This document shows positions 41,512-48,541 of a stretch of DNA of 64,000 bases, in pieces (the first letter of the stretch is position 1; each line of letters starts with the position of its first letter). Source of the DNA: Segniliparus sp051660745 (GTDB lineage Bacteria; Actinomycetota; Actinomycetes; Mycobacteriales; Mycobacteriaceae); the NCBI RefSeq assembly GCF_051660745.1, contig NZ_JBOFQF010000044.1:1-64000 (forward strand), in the 5' to 3' direction. Below the pieces are notes generated by a model. That model had not been told where the DNA came from, searched no databases, and worked only from the letters and a program-made list of their open reading frames with translations. The position numbers and the translations under genes are program-made.

Positions 41512-42169
41512 CCGACATCCAGATCAACGTGGCGAAGCGCCAGGGATCCCCCCGGCGGTGGCTGAAGTGCGCGGCCTCGCCGATCGTGCACACGCCGCTC
41601 GACTCCACTTTTTCGACGCCGAGCCCCCGGAGCTGGCGGGCCAGCCCGGCGCGCAGATCGAGGCCCGGAGTGCCCCGCTCGGTGACGCACGCGCTGCCCG
41701 GCAGGTCCGCCTCGACTTCCTCCCGCATCTGCGCAGGGACTTCGTAATGGGCGCCGCTCGCGCACGGGCCGAGGAAGGCCTCGATCCGGGACGGCTCCGC
41801 CCCCAGCCCGACCATCTTCGCCACCAGCTCGCGGACGACGCCGTCCTGCGCGCCGCGCCTGCCCGCGTGGGCGGCCCCGACGACGCCCGCGCGCTCGTCG
41901 TGCGCGACCACGGGGACGCAGTCCGCCGTGAGGATCGACAGAACGACGCCGGGAAGGTTTGTCACCACGCCGTCCGTCTCGGGAACGACGAGCGGGCCGT
42001 CCGACTCGGGCCACAGCGCGTCGACCACGGCGACATCGGCGCTATGGACCTGCTTGAGCCACACAAAGCGCTCGGCGGGCACGCCGATCCGTTTCGCGCA
42101 GAGCTCCCGGTTGGCCGAGTCGCGCATATCCCCGTCGACGGCAGTCGTGGCGAGGGTGCGGATCAGCAT
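41495..42169 (-). CDS. pgeF: PgeF/YfiH laccase-domain protein, shortened N-terminus
   Basis: 224 residues. The Zn/Cu ligands are present: H42 in WLKQVHSADV, C84 in TADCVPVV and H101 in AAHAGRRG. Homologues act as purine nucleoside phosphorylase-type enzymes and, in E. coli, remove misincorporated L-Ser from peptidoglycan precursors. The usual N-terminal TRxGGxS...LNLG segment is missing: here only ATTAVDGD lies between the first strand and DSANRELC, about 20 residues short. Whether activity is retained is uncertain. Confidence 0.88.
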   Translation of the reverse strand: MLIRTLATTAVDGDMRDSANRELCAKRIGVPAERFVWLKQVHSADVAVVDALWPESDGPLVVPETDGVVTNLPGVVLSILTADCVPVVAHDERAGVVGAAHAGRRGAQDGVVRELVAKMVGLGAEPSRIEAFLGPCASGAHYEVPAQMREEVEADLPGSACVTERGTPGLDLRAGLARQLRGLGVEKVESSGVCTIGEAAHFSHRRGDPWRFATLIWMSDEPQG

Positions 42170-42196
42170 GGGTCCAGCCTAGTAGAGGCGACCCGC

Positions 42197-42316
42197 ATTC
42201 CCGGGGATTCATGCGTGGATGAGATCCAAGGCGCAGCGGGTCGACGCGTGTTGGGGAGGCGGAGCACACACGAGACCCGCTGCAACGCAGGAGATCGCCG
42301 CGCAGGCCCCGGGAAT
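42197..42316. repeat. Dispersed repeat, copy B, with ATTCCCGGGG / CCCCGGGAAT ends
   Basis: 120-bp element filling the ftsZ-pgeF gap, bounded by ATTCCCGGGG (42197-42206) and CCCCGGGAAT (42307-42316). An internal inverted repeat GCAGCGGGTC / GACCCGCTGC (about 42233-42242 and 42274-42283) can fold the middle. Shares end blocks in order with copy A at 9075-9236; both copies lie just after a minus-strand gene's stop codon. Confidence 0.7.
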
Positions 42317-42321
42317 GGAGG

Positions 42322-43485
42322 CTAGCGGCGCATGAAGGGGGGCACATCCACGTCGTCCTCGCCCTCGTCCGTCACCACGCGGTGCCCGTTGGACGCGCTG
42401 ACCGCCGCGGGCGCGAGCACCTCTTCGGCAGCAGGGGCGAAGTCGTCGCCGAAGACGTTCGACGGTTTCGGCTGTTGCTTCTGCTGCTGCTGCGCGTTCG
42501 GGCGGAAGCGCGAGGAGTCGACGGTCCGGGCCTTCGGGGAGCCCCCGTCGAACCCTGCCGCGATGACCGTGACCCTGACCTCGTCGCCGAGCGAGTCGTC
42601 GATCACCGTGCCGAAGATGATGTTCGCGTCGACGTGCGCGGCCTCTTGGACGAGCGAGGCCGCCTCGTTGATCTCGAACAGCCCCACGTCGGAGCCGCCC
42701 GCGATGGAGATGAGCACGCCGTGCGCGCCCTCCATGGAAGCCTCGAGCAGCGGCGAGTTGATCGCGAGCTCGGCCGCCTTGAGCGCCCGGCCCTCGCCCC
42801 GCGCCGAGCCGATGCCCATCAGCGCGCTGCCCGCCCCGGACATCACGCCGCGCACATCGGCGAAGTCCACGTTGATCAGACCGGGGGTGGTGATCAGGTC
42901 GGTGATGCCCTGGACGCCGTTGAGCAGCACTTCGTCCGCGCTGCGGAACGCGTCCATGAGGCTCACGCCCATGTCGCCGATCTGCAGCAGGCGGTCGTTC
43001 GGGATGACGACGAGGGTGTCGCAGGACTCGCGCAGGGCCGCGATGCCGTTCTCGGCCTGCGTGCCGCGCCGCTTGCCCTCGAAGGAGAACGGGCGGGTCA
43101 CGACGCCGACGGTGAGCGCGCCCAGCTTCCGGGCGAGGCTCGCGACGACCGGAGCGGCCCCGGTGCCGGTGCCGCCGCCCTCGCCCGCGGTCACGAACAC
43201 CATGTCGGCTCCGCGCAGGAGCTCTTCGATCTCTTCTTTCGCGTCTTCCGCGGCACGACGGCCCATCTCGGGGTCCGCGCCTGCGCCGAGGCCCCGGGTG
43301 GACTCGCGGCCGATGTCGAGCTTCACATCGGCGTCGCTCATCAACAGCGCTTGCGCGTCCGTGTTGATCGCGATGAACTCCACTCCCTTGAGCCCTTGCT
43401 CGATCATCCGGTTCACGGCGTTGACCCCGCCGCCGCCGATGCCGACGACCTTCAGCACGGCGAGGTAATTGTGCTGCGATGTCAT
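42322..43485 (-). CDS. ftsZ: Cell division protein FtsZ
   Basis: 387-residue tubulin-like GTPase that forms the Z ring. GTP-binding GGGTGTG at residues 103-109, synergy-loop region NVDFADVRGVMSGAG (T7 loop), and a conserved C-terminal peptide DDVDVPPFMRR for SepF/FtsW contacts after a Gln-rich linker. ATG at 43485 has GGAGAG upstream. Unlike in mycobacteria it does not follow ftsQ directly: a divergent transporter gene lies upstream, so ftsZ must have a promoter in 43486-43754, which I could not assign with confidence. Confidence 0.98.
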   Translation of the reverse strand: MTSQHNYLAVLKVVGIGGGGVNAVNRMIEQGLKGVEFIAINTDAQALLMSDADVKLDIGRESTRGLGAGADPEMGRRAAEDAKEEIEELLRGADMVFVTAGEGGGTGTGAAPVVASLARKLGALTVGVVTRPFSFEGKRRGTQAENGIAALRESCDTLVVIPNDRLLQIGDMGVSLMDAFRSADEVLLNGVQGITDLITTPGLINVDFADVRGVMSGAGSALMGIGSARGEGRALKAAELAINSPLLEASMEGAHGVLISIAGGSDVGLFEINEAASLVQEAAHVDANIIFGTVIDDSLGDEVRVTVIAAGFDGGSPKARTVDSSRFRPNAQQQQKQQPKPSNVFGDDFAPAAEEVLAPAAVSASNGHRVVTDEGEDDVDVPPFMRR

Positions 43486-43667
43486 GAGCTCTCCATTTTC
43501 GTGTGCGTTCTGTTTGTGAAACATCAAGTCCGAGTACTGCTGACGCTAAGCGCCGCCCTCGGCAATTACGCTCAGGCGCGCCGTCATGTCTCGCTTTTAT
43601 CACTGCCCGGCATGGCATTTTCGCAACATGAGCCACAGAAGTGAACATGCGAATCACGACCGCCTCG

Positions 43668-43715
43668 GCGCCCTGTCCGAAAAGCGCCCTGTCCGACGAA
43701 CGCCCTGTCCGAAAA
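43668..43715. repeat. Three 16-bp tandem repeats between ftsZ and the EamA gene
   Basis: Units of the form GCGCCCTGTCCGAAAA at 43668-43683, 43684-43699 and 43700-43715 (second unit ends ACGA, third starts A). They lie about 180 bp upstream of ftsZ and 40 bp upstream of the transporter start. The rest of the 269-bp region shows no gene. Confidence 0.85.
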
Positions 43716-43742
43716 GCGCGCGACAGTGTCGGCCCGTCTTCG

Positions 43743-43748
43743 TAGAGT
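43743..43748 (+). promoter_or_regulatory. -10 box of leaderless eamA promoter
   Basis: TAGAGT, 6 nt before the ATG at 43755. Confidence 0.5.
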
Positions 43749-43754
43749 GTCAGC

Positions 43755-44702
43755 ATGACCGAATGCGCGACACGAGGGCCCGACTGCGAATCGCCCGAGG
43801 CTGTGGCGGAGCCTGCCGGACGGACGGACCTCCGCGTCGTGTCGGCGGTGGCCGTCTCCGTCGTCTTCTGGGCTTCCGCCTTCGTGGCCATCCGAGGCGG
43901 CGCGAAATGGTTCGACCCCGGGGCCCTGGCCTTCGGACGGCTCGCGACAGGCGCGCTGGTGCTCGTGGCGATCTGGCTCCTGCGCCGCGAAGGACTGCCG
44001 CCGAGGGCGGCCTGGCCGGGGATCGTCGGCAGCGGCCTGCTGTGGTTCGCCCTGTACATGGTGGTGCTGAACTGGGGCGAGCGACTGGTGGACGCGGGCA
44101 CGGCAGCCATGTTGGTGAACGTCGGCCCGGTGCTGACGGTGCTGCTCGGCGGATGGCTCCTGCGGGAAGGCTTCCCGCCGAGGCTCCTCGCCGGGCTCGC
44201 CGTCGCGTTCCTCGGCGCGGTCGTGGTCGGGCTCGCTTCGCGGGGGAGCTCCCCCGGCTCCACCTCCTGGCTCGGCGTGGGGCTGTGCCTGGTCGCCGCG
44301 TTGTGCTACGCGCTCGGGATCGTGCTGCAAAAACCTGCGCTCCGGCACGCGTCGTCGCTGCAGACCATGACCTTCAGCTGCCTCATCGGCGCGCTGGCCT
44401 GCGCGCCGTTCGCCGGGCGGCTGTGGTCCCAGGCCGCCGCCGCCCCGCCCGCCGCGAGCGGCTATTTCGTCTACCTCGGCGTGTTCCCCACCGCGCTCGG
44501 CTATTTGACCTGGGGGTACGCGCTCGCCCGGATGCCAGCGGGCAGGCTCGGCATCACCACGTACGCCGTCCCCGCCATCGTGGTCCTCATGAGCTGGGCC
44601 ATCCTCGGCGAAGTCCCCGGAATCGTCGCGATCCTCGGCGGGGCGCTGTGCCTCGCGGGAGTCGCCGTCGCCAGGTCGAAGCCGAAGGCCGGTCCGGCCT
44701 GA
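43755..44702 (+). CDS. EamA/DMT-family transporter
   Basis: 315 residues with ten predicted helices in two EamA repeats: VVFWASAFVAIRGGAKWFDPGALAFGRLATGALVL opens the first, and ALCYALGIVLQKPALRHAS opens the second, which ends PAIVVLMSWAILGEVPGIVAILGGALCLAGVAV. Drug/metabolite transporters of this family export diverse small molecules; the substrate is unknown. It is on the plus strand inside the minus-strand division cluster, between ftsQ and ftsZ, and converges on the NTF2-like gene. Confidence 0.88.
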   Translation: MTECATRGPDCESPEAVAEPAGRTDLRVVSAVAVSVVFWASAFVAIRGGAKWFDPGALAFGRLATGALVLVAIWLLRREGLPPRAAWPGIVGSGLLWFALYMVVLNWGERLVDAGTAAMLVNVGPVLTVLLGGWLLREGFPPRLLAGLAVAFLGAVVVGLASRGSSPGSTSWLGVGLCLVAALCYALGIVLQKPALRHASSLQTMTFSCLIGALACAPFAGRLWSQAAAAPPAASGYFVYLGVFPTALGYLTWGYALARMPAGRLGITTYAVPAIVVLMSWAILGEVPGIVAILGGALCLAGVAVARSKPKAGPA

Positions 44703-44705
44703 GGC

Positions 44706-45206
44706 TCACCGCGCGACAGCCGCCTGGTACGCCGACAACGCCGCCGGGTCGTCGATGCTGCCGTGGTGGTGCAGCTGGCGCCAAAAACCGGTCTCCGACG
44801 AGGCCCCGCTTGGGGCCTCCACGACGAAATACCGCGATGTCCGAATAGCCAGCGGCGTTCGCGAGCCGGTCGCGAGGTCGATGTACTCGCCGATCTCGCG
44901 GCCCGCGAACACCGCGTGCCGCTCGTCGGAGTACTCCACGATGTCGGTCAACTCGACTTGGAGCCGGATGCTGCCCTCGAACACCCTGCGATAGAGGTCG
45001 ACGATCTGCTCGCCCCCTCTGAGCAAGCCGCCGAGCGGATTATTGAGCTGGGCGAGCGGGTCCGGGGCCCATACTTTGGCGAGCACGTCGAGGTCCTGGT
45101 TGTTCAGGGCGAAATAAAACGACTCCAGCGCCGCGTAACGCCCCGGCTCGTCGATCCGGTTCCACGCGTCCGGCCCGAACGTCTGCTCCAACAACTGCGC
45201 CGCCAT
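44706..45206 (-). CDS. SnoaL/NTF2-like protein
   Basis: 166 residues with an NTF2-like cone fold: YAALESFYFALNNQDLDVLAKVWAPDPLAQLNNPLGGLLRGGEQI, then YRRVFEGSIRLQVELTDIVEYSDERHAVFAGRE and a C-terminal RTSRYFVVEAP...WRQLHHHGSID strand set. Many such proteins are small enzymes or ligand binders; none of the known catalytic residues can be assigned. CAGGAGG precedes the ATG at 45206, within an 18-bp tandem duplication. It intrudes into the division cluster with the EamA gene. Confidence 0.8.
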   Translation of the reverse strand: MAAQLLEQTFGPDAWNRIDEPGRYAALESFYFALNNQDLDVLAKVWAPDPLAQLNNPLGGLLRGGEQIVDLYRRVFEGSIRLQVELTDIVEYSDERHAVFAGREIGEYIDLATGSRTPLAIRTSRYFVVEAPSGASSETGFWRQLHHHGSIDDPAALSAYQAAVAR

Positions 45207-45213
45207 CGCACAA

Positions 45214-45248
45214 AGCCTCCTGCCGCAAGGTCGCCTCCTGTCGCAAGG
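45214..45248 (-). repeat. 18-bp tandem duplication of a ribosome binding site
   Basis: GCCTCCTGCCGCAAGG and GCCTCCTGTCGCAAGG with an 18-bp period; on the minus strand each unit carries CAGGAGG, so the SnoaL-like gene has two tandem Shine-Dalgarno copies. Confidence 0.65.
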
Positions 45249-45304
45249 CCCTCATGCCTCAGAGGAACACCGGCCGGCCGTCTGCTCTTCCGCGCCGGGC
45301 CTGC

Positions 45305-45985
45305 CTAGTTCGACAGAACCGGCGTGTTCGGGCTCGACACGTTGTACGTCTGCGCCGGCTGGCTGAGCAGCGCGAGCGCGACCTGCGCTTTATGTGGGAC
45401 GTCCTGGCTGGAGCCGAACACGACGACCCGCCCGTCCCCCAGCGTCGCCGACACTTCGATCTCGCTCTTCGCGTCGACCTCGGCGACCTGCCCGCGCAGC
45501 TCGTCGGGGAGCTGGGAGAGCACCGCCAGCGCCGCCGTCGTCGCCGGATCCCCGGGGACGACGCGCGCGACGGCGAGTTTGGGCAGCCCGTCCGGCGGAG
45601 CCGGGACCGTCGAGAAGTCCGTCCCCGTCTTGTCGACGAGATGCGCGCCGCCGGGGCGCTCGACGTACGCGATCGGGGCCCGTTCGACAACTTCGACGCG
45701 CAGCGTGTGCGGGAAGTCCCTGCTGACCTGCGCGCTCGCCACCACACGAATCCCCTCCACCCGTGCCTTCTGGTCGTCCAGATCCACCCGGAGGAGCGGC
45801 TCGCCCGCAGAGACGTCGAGACGGCGGACCACCTCTTCTTTCGTGATGGTCGTATTGCCGCTCACGACGATCGACCGCAGCGCGAACCAATGGCTGAAAT
45901 ACCCGGCCCACACCCCGAAGCCCGCCGCGACCACGAGGAGGATCACCACGGCGGTGAAGCCCCACGCCCGCAGCCACCTGATCAC
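45305..45985 (-). CDS. ftsQ: Cell division protein FtsQ
   Basis: 226-residue bitopic divisome protein: one N-terminal helix (WGFTAVVILLVVAAGFGVWAGYF), POTRA domain (FALRSIVVSGNTTITKEEVVRRLDVSAGEPLLRVD...ARVEGIRVVASAQVSRDFPHTLRVEVVERAP) and the FtsQ beta domain to the end. It links early and late division proteins outside the membrane. The cytoplasmic tail is short (about seven residues), far less than in M. tuberculosis FtsQ. GTG at 45985 overlaps the murC stop as GTGA. Confidence 0.93.
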   Translation of the reverse strand: MIRWLRAWGFTAVVILLVVAAGFGVWAGYFSHWFALRSIVVSGNTTITKEEVVRRLDVSAGEPLLRVDLDDQKARVEGIRVVASAQVSRDFPHTLRVEVVERAPIAYVERPGGAHLVDKTGTDFSTVPAPPDGLPKLAVARVVPGDPATTAALAVLSQLPDELRGQVAEVDAKSEIEVSATLGDGRVVVFGSSQDVPHKAQVALALLSQPAQTYNVSSPNTPVLSN

Positions 45986-47433
45986 TCGTCCCTGCCCTCC
46001 ACGGCGTCGAGGATCTCGCTGCCGAGCAGAGTCACATCGCCCGCGCCCATCGTGATCACGACGTCGCCCGGCCGGGCGAGGGACGCGGCCTGCTGCGCCG
46101 CGGCGGAGAACATCGGGACGAAACGCGCCGGGACGGCGCGCACCTGGTCCGCGATCAGCGCGCCGGTGACCCCCGCCTCTGGAGTCTCCCGCGCCCCGTA
46201 GACATCGAGGACCACGACCTCGTCAGCGGCTTCGAGCGCGGCCGCGAACTCCGTGGCGAACAGGCGCGTTCGCGAGTACATATGCGGCTGGAACACCACG
46301 ACCAGCCTACCCCGCCTCGATCTCTCCTGCCCGGAGCCGCCGTCCCCCTCGACCAGCGCCCGTGCCCCGGCGAGGGTGGCCGCCACTTCCGTCGGGTGGT
46401 GGGCGTAGTCGTCGAAGACCCGCACTCCCCTCGCGACGCCCTTCAATTGGAACCGCCTGCGGACCCCGGTGAACGAGGACACCCCGCTGACCGCCGCGTC
46501 GAGGCCTGCGCCCGCGAACACGGCGGCGAGCACCGCGCCGAGCGCGTTGCGCGCCATATGCCTGCCCGGCACGGCGAGCGAGAACACGCGCTCCCCGCCC
46601 GGTTCGAAGTCGACGACGAGCCGCGCGCTCTCGCCCTGCGGCTTCCAGTCCACGAGCCGCGCCGCGAGGCGGACCCCCGGCGGGGCTTCGCCGGACCCGT
46701 AGCCGAGCACACGCGTGCCTGCGGCTGCCGCGCGAGCGCCCAACGCAGCGGCTCCTTGGTCGTCGAGGTCCACGATGAGCACGCCGTCCGGCGAGATCTG
46801 CCGGACGAACTGGTCGAAGACGGCGATGTACGCCTCTGCGGTGCCGAAGTGGTCGAGATGGTCCGCCTCGACGTTCGTCACCACAGCGGCGTCCGGCTGG
46901 TACCGCAGCAGCGAGCCGTCGCTCTCGTCCGCCTCCGCGACGAAAGCGTCCCCGCTGCCCTGGTGCGCGTTCGTGCCCGCCTCGCCCAGCTCGCCGCCCA
47001 CCGCGAACGAGGGGTCCAGGCCCGCGTGCTGGAGCGCGGTGACCGTCATCGAGGTCGTCGTCGTCTTGCCGTGGGTGCCCGAGATCAGGATCCGCTTGCT
47101 GCCCTCCATGAGCTCGGCGAGCACTTCGGGCCGGTACCGGACGGGCACGCCCCGCTTGCGCGCCTCGGCGAGCTCCGGGTTGTCCGCCGGGATCGCGGCT
47201 TGGCTCACCACCACGGCTGTCGGCCCGCCGTCGAGCAGGTCCAACGCGGCGGCGGCATGTCCGACGAGCACCTTCGCCCCCCGCGCCCGCAGATCGGTGA
47301 TCGTCCTGCTGTCCTTGAGGTCCGATCCGGAGACCTGCGCCCCCCTGGCCAGAAGGATCCGGGCGACGGCGGACATGCCCGCGCCGCCGATCCCAACAAA
47401 GTGGACTCGGCTCAAATCATGCACCAGGCGCAC
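45982..47433 (-). CDS. murC: UDP-N-acetylmuramate--L-alanine ligase
   Basis: 483 residues; adds L-Ala to UDP-MurNAc, first peptide step of peptidoglycan. N-terminal VHFVGIGGAGMSAVARILLARG, ATP-binding GTHGKTTTT (119-127), EADESDGSLLRYQPDAAVVTNVEADHLDHF, and DDYAHHPTEV of the C-terminal ligase domain. Overlaps murG by 17 nt and ftsQ by 4 nt. Confidence 0.97.
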   Translation of the reverse strand: MRLVHDLSRVHFVGIGGAGMSAVARILLARGAQVSGSDLKDSRTITDLRARGAKVLVGHAAAALDLLDGGPTAVVVSQAAIPADNPELAEARKRGVPVRYRPEVLAELMEGSKRILISGTHGKTTTTSMTVTALQHAGLDPSFAVGGELGEAGTNAHQGSGDAFVAEADESDGSLLRYQPDAAVVTNVEADHLDHFGTAEAYIAVFDQFVRQISPDGVLIVDLDDQGAAALGARAAAAGTRVLGYGSGEAPPGVRLAARLVDWKPQGESARLVVDFEPGGERVFSLAVPGRHMARNALGAVLAAVFAGAGLDAAVSGVSSFTGVRRRFQLKGVARGVRVFDDYAHHPTEVAATLAGARALVEGDGGSGQERSRRGRLVVVFQPHMYSRTRLFATEFAAALEAADEVVVLDVYGARETPEAGVTGALIADQVRAVPARFVPMFSAAAQQAASLARPGDVVITMGAGDVTLLGSEILDAVEGRDE

Positions 47434-48541
47434 CTTCCGCTAATTCCAGCACCGCGCGCACGATCACGTCCGCCGTGTCGTGGCTGCCCGCCCTTCGCGC
47501 GGCCGCCGCCATCTTCGCGAGCCTGCCGTCCTCCGCGAAGAGGCAGGCGACGAGTTCGCCGAGGCGCTCGGCGGTCAGCTCCGCCTCGGGGACCAAGAGC
47601 CCGCCGCCAGCCGCCACCAGGTCCAAGGCGTTCAACGCCTGCTCGCCGTTGCCGTGCTGCAGCGGCACGAAGATCGCGGGCAGCCCGACGGCGGAGACCT
47701 CGGCAACCGTCATCGCGCCGGACCGGCACAACGCGAGGTCGGCTGCGGCATACGCGAGGTCCATCTGCGCGAGATAGTCGACGACCACATGCCGAGCCCG
47801 CCCCTCGGAGCCCTTGGCGGGCTCCGCGGAGAGCGTCTGCTTCGGGCCTTTGGCGTGCAGGATCTGCACCCCGGCCGCCGTGATCCGCTCGGAGGCCGCG
47901 ACGACGGCCTCGTTCAACACGCGAGCCCCTTGCGAACCGCCGAACACCAGCAGGGTGGGAGCTTTCGGGTCCAAGCCGAAATGCTCGCGCGCCTCGGCGC
48001 GGCCCTCGGCCCGGTCGAGCCGGACGATCTGCTGGCGCACCGGGACGCCGACCGGGACGGAGCCCCGGAGCTTGGTCTGCGCCGACGCGGTGAACACCCG
48101 CTCGGCCAGCCTCGCCCCGACCTTGTTCGCGATGCCCGCCTTGGCGTTCGCCTCGTGCACGACGATCGGGATCTTGCGCCGCCGCGCGGCGAGATAGGCA
48201 GGAAGCGCGACGTATCCGCCGAAGCCGACCAGGACGTCCGCCTCGACCCGGTCCAGGATGGCGGCCGCCTCCCGGACCGCGCCCGCGAGCCTGGACGGCA
48301 CGGTCACGAGGTCCTTTGACAGCTTCCTTGGCAATGGCACGGCGGGGACGAGCTCGAGCGGATAGCCCCGAGCCGGGACGAGCGCGCCCTCCAGCCCCCT
48401 CGGCGTGCCGAGCGCGGTGACGACCGCCTGCGGCCGGGCCGCTCGCAACGCGTCGGCAACGGCGAGCGCGGGTTCGATGTGCCCCGCCGTCCCGCCGCCA
48501 GCGACGACGACGCTCAACCGGCGATCAGATCTGTCGGTCAT
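47417..48541 (-). CDS. murG: UDP-GlcNAc:undecaprenyl-PP-MurNAc-pentapeptide GlcNAc transferase
   Basis: 374-residue GT28 enzyme that turns lipid I into lipid II at the inner membrane face. GGGTAGHIEPALAVADAL near the N-terminus, HEANAKAGIANKVGA, GGSQGARVLNEAV and the donor-site CRSGAMTVAEVSAVGLPAIFVPLQHGNGEQALNA are diagnostic (the usual H-N-Q-A-x-x-N of HEQN is HEANAKAGIAN here). ATG overlaps the ftsW stop (4 nt). Confidence 0.96.
   Translation of the reverse strand: MTDRSDRRLSVVVAGGGTAGHIEPALAVADALRAARPQAVVTALGTPRGLEGALVPARGYPLELVPAVPLPRKLSKDLVTVPSRLAGAVREAAAILDRVEADVLVGFGGYVALPAYLAARRRKIPIVVHEANAKAGIANKVGARLAERVFTASAQTKLRGSVPVGVPVRQQIVRLDRAEGRAEAREHFGLDPKAPTLLVFGGSQGARVLNEAVVAASERITAAGVQILHAKGPKQTLSAEPAKGSEGRARHVVVDYLAQMDLAYAAADLALCRSGAMTVAEVSAVGLPAIFVPLQHGNGEQALNALDLVAAGGGLLVPEAELTAERLGELVACLFAEDGRLAKMAAAARRAGSHDTADVIVRAVLELAEGAPGA

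Noticed and set aside
43486..43667. Candidate ftsZ promoters such as TTGCGA with a TGATAA box
   Set aside because: Spacing or -10 sequence is poor; no candidate was clearly better than chance.
43668..43715. 16-bp repeats upstream of eamA considered as a CRISPR or attachment site
   Set aside because: No spacers, no integrase and no Cas genes; a simple tandem repeat.
44242..44262. GGGGGAGCTCCCCC palindrome in the EamA gene as a copy of the hairpin repeat
   Set aside because: It lacks the YACCTCCC core and the flanking complementary arm, and the encoded residues fit a normal loop.
45040..45255. 71-codon ORF overlapping the SnoaL-like gene start
   Set aside because: Out of frame with a convincing gene and generated by the 18-bp duplication.
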